Origin: Sphingomicrobium sp.
GTDB taxonomy: Bacteria; Pseudomonadota; Alphaproteobacteria; Sphingomonadales; Sphingomonadaceae
Reading direction: 5' to 3'
DNA length: 64,000 bases
Assembly (NCBI GenBank): GCA_036563485.1
Contig: DATCMI010000001.1
Location: 642,938-706,937 of the forward strand
In this document: positions 49,050-57,959 of the stretch, piece by piece
Layout of the letters: every line of letters begins with the position of its first letter
Position numbering within the stretch: position 1 is the first letter of the stretch
Program-made: the position numbers and the translations under genes
The notes under the pieces: generated by a model
The model's input: the letters and a program-made list of their open reading frames with translations, nothing else
Database searches by the model: none
Told to the model about the DNA's origin: nothing

Positions 49050-49718
49050 TCAGTTGACGGTGGCGCGGGCCTCCACGCCCGACAGGAAGTTCCACAGCGC
49101 ACCGGCAAGCTCCTCGCCCGCGGCGACGGCTTCCTGGCGCTCGCCTTCAGGCAAGCGGTCGAGCAGGTCGCGGCAGACCTGGCTATGCTCGACGTCGGCG
49201 CTCTCGTGGACGCGGAAGAAGCGCAGCGTCTCCTCGTCCTCGATGCCATAGCGGTCGATCAGCCCGTCGATCTTGGCGCTCGCGACGCCAGGAAACTGGC
49301 TTTCGTAGGCGTAAAGCGCGCCGAGGCCGGCTGCATAGGACTGGCGCGACAGCTTGCGGAAGGTGTCGATCAGCCCCTGAGTCTCCGCGTTCAGTTCCTG
49401 GCCGCGCACGGCATCGGCATTCTCGCCGAGCCCGCAGGCGAACATCATCCACAAGCTCGCATGGTCCTGCTTGCCGGCGTCCAGGCCTTCTTCCTCGGCG
49501 AGGTTCTCGGCCAGCATGCGGCGGCCGTCGCGGTCCTCGCAGGCGCTGTGCACCGCGCTCACCGCGCGCGGGAAGGCTTCGACGTGATGGAAATATTGCC
49601 GCGCATAAGCGCGCAGCGTGTCGAGCGGCAGGCGCCCCTCGGTCCATGCCTGGTAGAAGGGATGCTTGAGCATTGCCCGCTCCGCCACCTTGATGTCGAT
49701 CGCGTTAGAAACACTCAT
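49050..49718 (-). CDS. CADD/TenA-like iron-containing redox enzyme
   Basis: A 222-residue helical haem-oxygenase-like-fold protein. Conserved parts: KHPFYQAWTEGRLPLDTLRAYARQYFHHVEAFPR, AEEEG with acidic metal ligands, LWMMFACGLG, and ESADVEHSQVC near the C-terminus. The pattern matches the group containing Chlamydia CADD, a self-sacrificing 4-aminobenzoate maker; the role here is not known. ATG 49718 is used because GGGAGG precedes it. Confidence 0.75.
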   Translation of the reverse strand: MSVSNAIDIKVAERAMLKHPFYQAWTEGRLPLDTLRAYARQYFHHVEAFPRAVSAVHSACEDRDGRRMLAENLAEEEGLDAGKQDHASLWMMFACGLGENADAVRGQELNAETQGLIDTFRKLSRQSYAAGLGALYAYESQFPGVASAKIDGLIDRYGIEDEETLRFFRVHESADVEHSQVCRDLLDRLPEGERQEAVAAGEELAGALWNFLSGVEARATVN

Positions 49719-49795
49719 GCCTTGCCTCCCGTTGATGGCGCTGGAGGCCGGGCGATAACTCGGGCATCGGCAGCCGACAAGCATAAGGAGTCGGC

Positions 49796-50125
49796 ATGAG
49801 CGGAACGGAGGGGGCGAACATGGACGTCAGCAACAATGAGGCCAAGCACCAGTTCGAGATCGACCTCGGCGATACCACGGCCGTCGCCGTCTACAATCTG
49901 CTCAAGGGCAAGATCATGTTCACCCACACCGAAGTGCCGCCGGAGCATGAGGGCAAGGGGATCGGATCGGCCCTGATCCGCGCCGGGCTCGGCTATGCGC
50001 GCGAGCATCAATTACAGGTGATCCCGATCTGCCCCTTCTTCGCGGCCTACATGAAGAAGCATGAGGAAGTGCAGGACCTTCTCGACCCGTCCTACCGTAA
50101 CGCTCTTGGACTCCCGGCCGGCTAG
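49796..50125 (+). CDS. GNAT-like N-acetyltransferase (YjdJ/PF14542 type)
   Basis: A 109-residue minimal acetyltransferase-fold protein. FTHTEVPPEHEGKGIGSALIRAGLGYAREHQL carries the acetyl-CoA pyrophosphate loop (EGKGIGSAL), and VIPICPFFAAYMKKHEEVQDL is the usual end. ATG 49796 has AAGGAG five bases upstream. Divergent from the CADD-like gene. Substrate unknown. Confidence 0.88.
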   Translation: MSGTEGANMDVSNNEAKHQFEIDLGDTTAVAVYNLLKGKIMFTHTEVPPEHEGKGIGSALIRAGLGYAREHQLQVIPICPFFAAYMKKHEEVQDLLDPSYRNALGLPAG

Positions 50126-50218
50126 AGCCGCGCTTCCAGACGTCCGAAGTCAAAGAAAGTCGAAACCCGACGGCTCCCCGCGCGTTGACTGGCCAACTAC
50201 GAAAAAGGGAGAGAAGTC

Positions 50219-50278
50219 ATGTATTTCGGTATTGGCGGACTGATCCTGCTGATCATCATCCTTGCGATCCTGTTCTAA
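50219..50278 (+). CDS. 19-residue hydrophobic membrane peptide
   Basis: ATG 50219 to TAA 50276-50278 encodes MYFGIGGLILLIIILAILF, a single membrane-spanning helix with almost no polar residue. A purine-rich ribosome site (AGGGAGAGAAG) ends three bases before the ATG. It lies alone between the GNAT gene and the convergent DUF1489 gene. I recall similar tiny peptides in other sphingomonads, but this is memory, not a search. It could stabilise a membrane complex. Confidence 0.6.
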   Translation: MYFGIGGLILLIIILAILF

Positions 50279-50291
50279 GCAAGACCCGCAA

Positions 50292-50693
50292 TCAAACCAG
50301 CGCCAGCGCCGCAAGACGGCCGTACAGCTGCGGAGGCAATGCGCCGATGCCGCTGCCGTCATCGTCGGTTGCTGGCGCTTCTGATTCCTCGAGATAGCGC
50401 CAACCCTGGTGGGCGCGGCGGAACAATGGCGAGACGCTGACCAGCTCTGCGCAGCAGACGATGTCGATGCGCCCGTCTTCGCGATCCTCGAACCGCAGGA
50501 TCTCGTTCCCGCCGACGATGCGGTGCTTGACGATCCAGTAGAGATTGCCCCCGACCAGCTCGGATGCGCGCTTCGGCCGCATCCGCGTCGGCACACGCAA
50601 CTCGCTGCCGGCGGCACGGCTGGCGACCCGCTGCTGGAGCGCGGCGAGGTCGCGGCAGGCAAAGGCCACCTTCGTCATGTGGAGAATCGGCAC
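50292..50693 (-). CDS. DUF1489 family protein
   Basis: A 133-residue protein with the DUF1489 layout: HMTKVAFACRDLAALQQR at the start, TRMRPKRASELVGGNLYWIVKHRIVGGNEILRFE in the middle and GWRYLEESEAP at the end. The family is alphaproteobacterial and uncharacterised. Start GTG 50693 keeps the typical MP.LHMTK N-terminus. It lies just downstream of mgtE on the same strand, 39 bp away. Confidence 0.87.
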   Translation of the reverse strand: MPILHMTKVAFACRDLAALQQRVASRAAGSELRVPTRMRPKRASELVGGNLYWIVKHRIVGGNEILRFEDREDGRIDIVCCAELVSVSPLFRRAHQGWRYLEESEAPATDDDGSGIGALPPQLYGRLAALALV

Positions 50694-50732
50694 CCGACCT
50701 GAGTGCCGAAAACATCGCTGTTTCGCAATGAC

Positions 50733-52157
50733 TTAGTGGACGATTCCAGTCGCGGTGGCGAGGCCGAGTACGGCGAGGAAGCCCATCGAATCAGTGACCA
50801 TCGTGACGAAGACGCTGCTGGCCACCGCCGGGTCGGCGCCCGACCGTTCGAGCGCGAGCGGCACCAGCACGCCGGCGAACCCGGCGACGATGATGTTGGT
50901 CAGCATCGCCGCGCCGATCAGCAGCCCGAGCGACGTGCTTCCGAGCACCAGGGTCACCCCGACGCCGATCAGCGCAGCGACGGTGATCCCGTTCAGCATC
51001 GCAACGCGGATTTCGCGGCCGACCGCGCGCCACCGGTTGGAGCCTGTGAGCTGGTTGGTGGCGATCGCGCGGACCGTGACGGCCAGCGTCTGCGTTCCGG
51101 CATTGCCGCCGACGCCGGCGACGATCGGCATCAGCACGGCAAGGACGGTCAGCCGCTCGATCGCGCCTTCGAAATGGCTGATGACCGAAGCGCCGACCAG
51201 CGCCGTGACGAGGTTGGCGACCAGCCACCGCACGCGCGAGCGATAGCTCTCGGTGACGGGCTCGTTGATGTCGCCTTCTTCGCCGACACCCGACAGGAGC
51301 AGCACGTCCTCGCCGGCTTCTTCCTGGATGATGTGGACGATGTCGTCGACGGTGATCATGCCCACCAGCCGACCGGCATCGTCGATGACGGCGGCGGACA
51401 CGAGCGCATATTTCTGGAAGCGAAGCGCGACGTCTTCCTGGTCCATGTCGACCGGGATCAACGTCTGCTCGCGTTGCATGACGTCGCCGACCGCGACCGC
51501 GCGCGGGGTCCGCAAGATGGTCGACAATTTGCAGGTGCCGACCGGATGGTGCTGCGCATTGACGACGAACACTTCCCAGAAGTCCGCCGGCAGGTCCTCG
51601 GTCGAGCGGAGATAATCGATCACCCGGCCGACGTCCCAATGCTCCGGCACCGCGCAGACGTCCCGCTGCATCAGGCGGCCGGCCGATTCCTCGGGGTAGC
51701 TCAGCGCCTCTTCGACGGCGGCGCGATCGTCCGGCTCCATCGCCCGGAGCACCGCCTGCTGCTCGTCGCGGTCGAGGTCCTCGATCAGCGCGACGGCGTC
51801 ATCGGTGTCCAGCTGCCCGGCAATGTCCGCGACCTGCTGCGGCTCGAGCTCGTCGAGCAAATCGTCGCGGACGAAGTCGTTCATTTCCGCGAGCACGTCG
51901 GGGCTGACGATCCCGGCCAGCGCCTTGACCAGCCCGTCGCGCTCGTCCCGAGCGGCAAGCTCGATCAGGTCGGCAACGTCGGCGGGGTGGAGCGGCTGGA
52001 CCAGCTCGCGCGCGGTTTCGTCGTCGCCATGCTCGACGGCGTCGAGCACCCTCGCAACGAATTCGGGCCGCAGCCGGTCTTCCTCGTCGATGGCGCTGGA
52101 ATGGGCCGGGTTCGATTCGGCAACAAGATGCGCGGCGATGTCGTCGCTCTCGCTCAT
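50733..52157 (-). CDS. mgtE: Magnesium transporter MgtE
   Basis: A 474-residue dimeric Mg2+ channel. An N-terminal superhelical domain (LHPADVADLIELAARDERDGLVKAL), two CBS domains (DVMQREQTLIPVDMDQEDVALRFQKYALVSAAVID and IHIIQEE regions) and five C-terminal membrane helices are present. The pore motif is PIVAGVGGNAGTQTLAVTVR. ATG 52157 has AGAGGGG upstream; ATG-like starts further up are less supported. Confidence 0.94.
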   Translation of the reverse strand: MSESDDIAAHLVAESNPAHSSAIDEEDRLRPEFVARVLDAVEHGDDETARELVQPLHPADVADLIELAARDERDGLVKALAGIVSPDVLAEMNDFVRDDLLDELEPQQVADIAGQLDTDDAVALIEDLDRDEQQAVLRAMEPDDRAAVEEALSYPEESAGRLMQRDVCAVPEHWDVGRVIDYLRSTEDLPADFWEVFVVNAQHHPVGTCKLSTILRTPRAVAVGDVMQREQTLIPVDMDQEDVALRFQKYALVSAAVIDDAGRLVGMITVDDIVHIIQEEAGEDVLLLSGVGEEGDINEPVTESYRSRVRWLVANLVTALVGASVISHFEGAIERLTVLAVLMPIVAGVGGNAGTQTLAVTVRAIATNQLTGSNRWRAVGREIRVAMLNGITVAALIGVGVTLVLGSTSLGLLIGAAMLTNIIVAGFAGVLVPLALERSGADPAVASSVFVTMVTDSMGFLAVLGLATATGIVH

Positions 52158-52275
52158 CTCGTTGACCCCTCTACTGACCGGCAAGCGCCCTCCTATGGTC
52201 GCCACTGCTCTGGCGCAACCACAAGCGGCTCCCTAAATCGTCGCCTTCACGACCTTTCAACCGGAGTACTCAAGC

Positions 52276-52731
52276 ATGGCCGACGGCGAGCGCCTTCACC
52301 TTTCCCTTTCCAGCGGCGGCGAAGTCGTCATCAAGCTCCGGCCCGACCTTGCGCCCGGCCACGTCCAGCGGATCACGGAGCTCGCCAGCAGTGGCTTTTA
52401 CGACAATGTCCCGTTCCACCGGGTGATCCCTGGCTTCATGGCGCAGGGCGGCGACCCGACGGGCCGCGGCACCGGCGGCTCCGATCTTCCGAACCTCAAG
52501 GCCGAATTCTCGAACGCGCCGCACGTCCGCGGCACCGCGTCGATGGCGCGCACCAACGACCCGAACAGCGCCAACAGCCAGTTCTTCATCTGCTTCGACG
52601 ACGCGCGCTTCCTCGATGGCCAGTACACCGTCTGGGGCGAGGTCGAGAGCGGCATGGAGCATGTCGACAACCTGCCCAAGGGCGAGCCGCCGCGCGAGCC
52701 GGGGCGGATCGTGAAGGCCACCGTCGCCTGA
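52276..52731 (+). CDS. Peptidyl-prolyl cis-trans isomerase, cyclophilin type
   Basis: A 151-residue cytoplasmic cyclophilin. Catalytic features: FHRVIPGFMAQGGDPTGRGTGG (Arg of FHRVI), SMARTNDPNSANSQFFI and the C-terminal FLDGQYTVWGEV. No signal peptide, so it is the PpiB-like cytoplasmic type. Its TGA overlaps the ATG of the SDR gene by one base. Confidence 0.94.
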   Translation: MADGERLHLSLSSGGEVVIKLRPDLAPGHVQRITELASSGFYDNVPFHRVIPGFMAQGGDPTGRGTGGSDLPNLKAEFSNAPHVRGTASMARTNDPNSANSQFFICFDDARFLDGQYTVWGEVESGMEHVDNLPKGEPPREPGRIVKATVA

Positions 52732-53486
52732 TGACCAACGTCGCGCTGATCACCGGCGCGTCCGCGGGCCTTGGGGAGGAGTTCGCGCGTCAGCTGTCGA
52801 AGCGGGGGCACCGGCTGGTGCTCGCCGCACGGCGCAAGGACCGGCTCGATGCTCTGGCCAAGGATCTCGGCAACGCCCGCGCGGTGGCGATCGACCTGTC
52901 GGAAGCAGGCGCTGCGGACCGGCTCCTGGCGGATCTCGCCGAGGCCGGCGAGCAGGTCGACGTGCTGATCAACAATGCCGGCTACGGACTGATTGGCGCG
53001 TTCGCTGAACTCGATGCGGCGCGGCAGCGGCAGATGATCGACCTCAACGTCGCCAGCCTGACCGATCTCTGCCGCGCGGTCGCACCGCAGATGATCGAGC
53101 GTCGGTCGGGCGCGATCCTCAACGTCGCGTCGACCGCGGCCTTCCAGCCGGGGCCCCTAATGGCGGTCTATTTCGCGACCAAGGCTTTCGTCCTGTCGCT
53201 GAGCGAAGCCTTGCACGAGGAACTGAAGCCGCACGGAATCAGCGTGAGCTGCCTGTGCCCCGGCCCGACCAAGACCGAGTTCGGCGATGTCGCCGGGTTC
53301 GGCGGCAATGGCGCGTTCGACCGGCTGGCCATGAACGCGCCGGAGGTCGTCCAAGCCGGGCTCAACGGGCTCGACCATAACCGCGCCGTCGTCGTGCCTG
53401 GGCTGATCAACAAGGTCGGGGCACAGAGCACGCGCTTCGTTCCGCGCGCGCTGGTTCGCAAAATCGTCGCCGCGATCAAATATTGA
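52731..53486 (+). CDS. SDR family oxidoreductase (DltE-like)
   Basis: A 251-residue short-chain dehydrogenase. ALITGASAGLGEEFARQL binds the cofactor, AARRKDRLDAL suggests NADP(H), NNAGYG is the structural motif, and the catalytic residues are in NVASTAAFQPGPLMAVYFATKAF (Ser, Tyr, Lys). The C-terminal helix ends LVRKIVAAIKY. TGATG coupling to the cyclophilin gene. Confidence 0.9.
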   Translation: MTNVALITGASAGLGEEFARQLSKRGHRLVLAARRKDRLDALAKDLGNARAVAIDLSEAGAADRLLADLAEAGEQVDVLINNAGYGLIGAFAELDAARQRQMIDLNVASLTDLCRAVAPQMIERRSGAILNVASTAAFQPGPLMAVYFATKAFVLSLSEALHEELKPHGISVSCLCPGPTKTEFGDVAGFGGNGAFDRLAMNAPEVVQAGLNGLDHNRAVVVPGLINKVGAQSTRFVPRALVRKIVAAIKY

Positions 53487-53556
53487 CCTGCGCAAGTGAA
53501 CCTCCGCGCCGCTGCCGCCGTTGCACAGGCGGCAAGGGTGCGGGCCTGGAGAGAAT

Positions 53557-55866
53557 ATGGCTGAGACAGACACGATCGATCGCGTGAAATCGCGCAAGGT
53601 GCAGGTGGCGAGCCTGCCGCCCGCCGACAGCGGCCGCGGTTTCGCGCGGCTGCCCGACGCGCTGATGGATGAGCTTGGGCTTTCCGAAGGCGACGTGATC
53701 GAGATCGCCGGCAAGCGGACTACGGCGGCGCGCGCCATCCGCCCCTATGGCGAAGACGAGAATATCGACATCATCCGCCTGGACGGGCTCCAGCGCGCCA
53801 ATGCGGGCGTCGGCTCCGGCGATTTCGTCGACGTGCGCAAGGCGCAGTCGAAGGCAGCGACCCGGGTCGTCTTTGCCCCTGCCCAGCCCAACGTGCGGCT
53901 TCAGGGATCGGCCGACGCGCTCCAGCGCACCTTCGCCGGGCGGCCGCTGGTCGAAGGTGATGTCGTGTCCACGACCGGGCATCAGCGCGTCAACGCCGAC
54001 ATGCCGGACCACATCCGGCAGATGCTCAACGCGCCGGCCTTTGCGCTTCAGGAATTGCGGCTGGTGGTCGTGTCGACGACGCCGCGCGGCATCGTCCACA
54101 TCGATGCGAAGACCACCGTCGAGCTGCTCCCGGAATATAAGGCTGTCGACGGCCAGCGCCGCGCCGACGCCACCTATGACGATCTCGGCGGCATGCGTGA
54201 CACGATCGACGCGCTTCGCGAGATGGTCGAGCTTCCGCTCCGCCATCCCGAGCTGTTCCAGCGCCTCGGCGTCGATCCGCCCAAGGGCGTGCTGCTTCAC
54301 GGTCCGCCCGGCACCGGCAAGACGCTGCTGGCGCGCGCCGTCGCGAACGAAAGCGCCGCCAAATTCTTCCTGATCAACGGGCCGGAAATCATGGGCTCGG
54401 CCTATGGCGAGAGCGAGCGGCGCCTCCGCGAAGTGTTCGAAGAGGCCGCGGAAGCCGCGCCCTCGATCATCTTCATCGACGAGATCGATTCGATTGCGCC
54501 CAAGCGCGGCAACGTCACTGGCGAAGCGGAAAAGCGCCTCGTCGCTCAGCTGCTGACGCTGCTCGATGGCATCGAGCCGCGCCAGAACACGGTGGTGATC
54601 GCCGCCACCAACCGGCCCGAAGCGATCGACGAGGCGCTCCGCCGCCCTGGCCGCTTCGACCGGGAGATCGTCGTCGGCGTGCCCGACGAGAACGGCCGCC
54701 GCGAAGTGCTGGGCATCCACACCCGGGGCATGCCGCTTTCGCCCAACGTCAACCTCGATGACCTTGCGCGCCGCACCTACGGCTTCGTCGGCGCCGACCT
54801 TGCCGCTTTGTGCCGCGAGGCGGCGCTCGAGGCGGTCCGCCGCATCATGCCGAAGATCAACCTGTCGGAAGAGACGATCCCGACCGAGATCCTCGACAGC
54901 CTGTCGGTCGACCTGCGCGACTTCGACAACGCCCTGAAGCGCGTCCAGCCGTCGGCCATGCGCGAAGTGATGGTCGAAGCGCCGCAGATCCGCTGGGAGG
55001 ACATCGGCGGCCTCGACGCCCCCCGCGACCGACTGCGCGAAGGCGTCGAGCTTCCGCTCAAGCATCCCGAAGCGTTCCGCCGCCTCGGCATTCGGCCGGC
55101 CAAGGGCTTCCTGCTCTATGGCCCGCCGGGGACCGGCAAGACCTTGCTCGCCAAGGCCGCCGCGCGCGAGAGCGAAGCCAATTTCATCGCCACCAAATCG
55201 TCCGACCTGCTCAGCAAATGGTATGGCGAGAGCGAGCAGCAGATCGCCCGCCTGTTCAACCGCGCGCGCCAGGTCGCGCCGACCATCATCTTCATCGACG
55301 AGCTCGACAGCCTCGTGCCCGCGCGCGGCGGCGGCCTTGGCGAACCGCAGGTGACCGAGCGGGTGGTCAACACCATCCTCGCCGAGATGGACGGCCTCGA
55401 GGAGCTCCAGAACGTGGTCCTGATCGGCGCGACCAATCGGCCGAACCTGATCGACCCGGCGCTGCTGCGCCCCGGCCGCTTCGACGAGCTGATCTACGTC
55501 GGCGTGCCCGACAGCGGCGGTCGGCACCGCATCCTCGCCATCCATACGGAAGGCATGCCGCTGGCCAAGGACGTCGATCTCGAAAAGCTGGCGCAGCGGA
55601 CCGAACGCTTCACCGGCGCCGACCTCGAAGACCTGGTCCGCCGCGCCGGCCTGACCGCGCTGCGCCGCGGCCTGGAAGCCGCCGAAGTGACGATGGCCGA
55701 CTTCGAAGCCGCGCTGACCGAGACCCGCGCCTCGGTGACGCCGCAGATGCTCGAGGAATATGATCGCATCCAGGAGACGCTGAAGAGCGACGCCACCCGG
55801 CCGCTCGGCGGCATCGGATTCGTCCTCCCCGGCATGCTCCGGCCCAAGGAGGGGGGAAAGCCTTAA
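53557..55866 (+). CDS. Cdc48/VAT-type double AAA ATPase
   Basis: A 769-residue protein with the layout of archaeal VAT / eukaryotic p97. The N domain (residues 1-190) starts with a double-psi-barrel-like part (GRGFARLPDALMDELGLSEGDVIEIAG). D1 has GPPGTGKT and FIDEIDSIAPKRG; D2 has GPPGTGKT and FIDELDSLVPARG. Both have intact second-region Arg residues (RPGRFD). D2 carries an aromatic pore loop (SKWYGESEQQ). It should unfold proteins by threading. ATG 53557 follows GGAGAGAAT. Confidence 0.93.
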   Translation: MAETDTIDRVKSRKVQVASLPPADSGRGFARLPDALMDELGLSEGDVIEIAGKRTTAARAIRPYGEDENIDIIRLDGLQRANAGVGSGDFVDVRKAQSKAATRVVFAPAQPNVRLQGSADALQRTFAGRPLVEGDVVSTTGHQRVNADMPDHIRQMLNAPAFALQELRLVVVSTTPRGIVHIDAKTTVELLPEYKAVDGQRRADATYDDLGGMRDTIDALREMVELPLRHPELFQRLGVDPPKGVLLHGPPGTGKTLLARAVANESAAKFFLINGPEIMGSAYGESERRLREVFEEAAEAAPSIIFIDEIDSIAPKRGNVTGEAEKRLVAQLLTLLDGIEPRQNTVVIAATNRPEAIDEALRRPGRFDREIVVGVPDENGRREVLGIHTRGMPLSPNVNLDDLARRTYGFVGADLAALCREAALEAVRRIMPKINLSEETIPTEILDSLSVDLRDFDNALKRVQPSAMREVMVEAPQIRWEDIGGLDAPRDRLREGVELPLKHPEAFRRLGIRPAKGFLLYGPPGTGKTLLAKAAARESEANFIATKSSDLLSKWYGESEQQIARLFNRARQVAPTIIFIDELDSLVPARGGGLGEPQVTERVVNTILAEMDGLEELQNVVLIGATNRPNLIDPALLRPGRFDELIYVGVPDSGGRHRILAIHTEGMPLAKDVDLEKLAQRTERFTGADLEDLVRRAGLTALRRGLEAAEVTMADFEAALTETRASVTPQMLEEYDRIQETLKSDATRPLGGIGFVLPGMLRPKEGGKP

Positions 55867-57161
55867 GCCTCGAGCCGCCGCCGCGCTGACACGGCAAGGC
55901 CGAGGAGCAGTACGGCAAAGACTGCGAACGGCAGATTGGTGTCGAGGCCGTAGAGCGCCATGCCGATCCCCGGCGCGAGCACATAGCTGATGCCGTTGGC
56001 CGAGGTGATCACGCCAGCGACCGCGCCTTGGTCGGCGAGCGGCACGGCCAGCGACGCGCCGCCAGTGAAGCCCGGGCGGGTGAAGCCGAAGCCGAGCGAC
56101 GACACCGCGAAGCCGATGGTGATGCCGTAAAGGTCGTTCGAGAACATCGTGCCGGCAAGGCCGATCGCAGCGACGACCGAACCCCAGACGATCAGCGCGC
56201 GGGGAGTGAGCGACAGGCGCGGGATCACCGCCCATTGCGCGCCCAGCGTTGCCGCCGCCCCAGCCATCATGACAATGGCGATCGGTCCTTCCGAACCCGA
56301 CGGCGCGAGCTGCAGCCGATCGATGACGAAGAAGCCGATGCAGGTGAGGATCGCCGCCTGAGCATGGCCCGCGACCACGCCGGCGACGATCCACGGGCGG
56401 ATTCGCGGGTCGTTCCAGCGCAGCCGCTTGCGCCGCCTCGGCGCCGTCGCGGCGACGACACTGGCGCCGGTCGGTGCCGTCGCTTGCGACGGATAGCTCA
56501 TTGCGGCACCGCGGCCGCTCAGCCGCTCGTGCTGGTCGTCAGGCAGCCACAGCATGATCGCCGCCGCGACTGCGCCGCCGATGATCGCGAAGGCAAACAA
56601 CGGCCCGGCAAGCCCGACCACCGGAAGGACGAACAGTGGCGCCACCGCGGGCCCGATGATCGTGCCGAGCCCGAACGAGGACGACAGCGCCGAGAGCGCC
56701 GCGACCCGGCCGCTGCGCCGCGTCTTGGAGGCGAGATAAGCCTGCGTCGCGGACGGCGTCGCGCAGCCGAGGCCGCCGTAGATCGCCCGGAAAATCGCGA
56801 AGAGGCCGAAAGTCAGTGCGCCGGAAATCCAGTGATTGAGCCCGGCGAGAAGCGCCGCTCCGCACAGCGCCGTCGAGACGATGAAGCCGGCCATGCCGAC
56901 AATGGTCAGCTTCTTGCGCCCGTGGCGGTCGCTCTTGTCGGCCCAGTATCGCGCCATCAGCGCCCACAGCACCGCCGACCAGGTGTAAGCGATCGCAACC
57001 CAGAAATCGGCAATGCCGATCTCGCGGCCGATTGCCGGCATTACGGACTGCAAGGCGGTATTGCCCGACGCCGCCACCAGCATCGCCGAATAAAGCAGCA
57101 GGAAGTGCGGCGTCGTCAGCGCGGTCGAGCCGACGCCCCGCTGGCGCGCAATCGAACTCAT
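55863..57161 (-). CDS. MFS transporter, multidrug/tetracycline-type
   Basis: A 432-residue transporter with 12 predicted helices and a basic central loop (ATAPRRRKRLRWNDPRIRPW). The loop 2-3 motif is ADKSDRHGRKKLTIVG, the DHA1 signature, and helix 5 has SSFGLGTIIGPAVAP (antiporter motif C-like). It probably exports a drug or metabolite. It converges on the cdc48 gene and shares the TTAA stop overlap. Confidence 0.87.
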   Translation of the reverse strand: MSSIARQRGVGSTALTTPHFLLLYSAMLVAASGNTALQSVMPAIGREIGIADFWVAIAYTWSAVLWALMARYWADKSDRHGRKKLTIVGMAGFIVSTALCGAALLAGLNHWISGALTFGLFAIFRAIYGGLGCATPSATQAYLASKTRRSGRVAALSALSSSFGLGTIIGPAVAPLFVLPVVGLAGPLFAFAIIGGAVAAAIMLWLPDDQHERLSGRGAAMSYPSQATAPTGASVVAATAPRRRKRLRWNDPRIRPWIVAGVVAGHAQAAILTCIGFFVIDRLQLAPSGSEGPIAIVMMAGAAATLGAQWAVIPRLSLTPRALIVWGSVVAAIGLAGTMFSNDLYGITIGFAVSSLGFGFTRPGFTGGASLAVPLADQGAVAGVITSANGISYVLAPGIGMALYGLDTNLPFAVFAVLLLGLAVSARRRLEA

Positions 57162-57320
57162 CGCCCGCGACTAGGGCCACTCACCGACGAGTGAAACCTC
57201 TTCATCGTGCAAAAGAGCAAGGCGGGGGGCACCGCCGGGCGTGCCGCGCGTTCCTGAAGCTTGCCAAGCCGGAGAGCTTTTGCCAACGCTCCGGCCCTTC
57301 GCCCGACCGACGGAGTCATC

Positions 57321-57959
57321 ATGTCGTCATCACCCGCGCGTACGCTCAAAGGCTCGCGCAAAGTTCAGCAGCGCAGGGACCGCCGGTCGCGCAGCCCGCA
57401 ATGGCAGTTCCTCCGCGGATTCCTGAAGAATCCGGTGATGGTCGGCTCGATCATTCCGTCGAGCCGCATTCTCATCGAGAAGATGCTGAAGCCGGTCGAT
57501 TGGGAGAACGCCAAGCTGTTCGTCGAGTACGGGCCTGGCGTCGGCACATTCACGCGCCCGATCCTCGAAAAGCTCGGCCCTGACGCCAAGCTGGTGACGG
57601 TCGATACGAACGCGGATTTCACCCGCTACCTCGAACACTCGATCGACGACCCGCGGCTGGTGACGGTGACGGGCTCGGCCGCCGACATTGAAAAGATCTT
57701 AAAGGAGCGCAAGCTCGGCGCCGCCGATTACGTACTTTCCGGCCTGCCCTTCTCGACCCTTCCGCCGGGCGTCGGCGATGCGATTGCCAAGGCGACGTCG
57801 AAGGTGATCCGTCCAGGCGGCGCCTTCCTCGTCTACCAGTTCAGCCCGAAGGTGCTGGATTTCATCAAGCCATACTTCGACGACATCAAGCGCGGCTTCG
57901 AGTGGATCAACGTCCCGCCCGCGACGCTGTTCTGGGCGTACAAGAAGAAAGGCCGCTAG
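57321..57959 (+). CDS. PmtA-like SAM-dependent methyltransferase
   Basis: A 212-residue protein related to phosphatidylethanolamine N-methyltransferase PmtA and to rRNA dimethylases. QFLRGFLKNPVMVGSIIPSSRILIEKML is the amphipathic N-terminal region, FVEYGPGVGTFTRPIL the SAM site, and LSGLPFSTLPP the N/D-P-P-F-like catalytic region. The target is likely a membrane lipid head group. ATG 57321 has GGAG five bases upstream. It shares a CTAG with the convergent phospholipase D gene. Confidence 0.8.
   Translation: MSSSPARTLKGSRKVQQRRDRRSRSPQWQFLRGFLKNPVMVGSIIPSSRILIEKMLKPVDWENAKLFVEYGPGVGTFTRPILEKLGPDAKLVTVDTNADFTRYLEHSIDDPRLVTVTGSAADIEKILKERKLGAADYVLSGLPFSTLPPGVGDAIAKATSKVIRPGGAFLVYQFSPKVLDFIKPYFDDIKRGFEWINVPPATLFWAYKKKGR

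Noticed and set aside
50703-53486. Very long plus-strand open frame covering mgtE antisense, the cyclophilin and the SDR
   Set aside because: Only the last 251 codons (from 52731) show a family; the rest is a shadow of mgtE and of the cyclophilin in another frame, kept open by GC-rich third positions.
53476-56394. 972-codon minus-strand open frame opposite the Cdc48-type ATPase
   Set aside because: Composition is His/Arg/Gly/Val-rich as expected for an antisense mirror of a high-GC gene, no domain is visible, and the plus-strand ATPase is certain.
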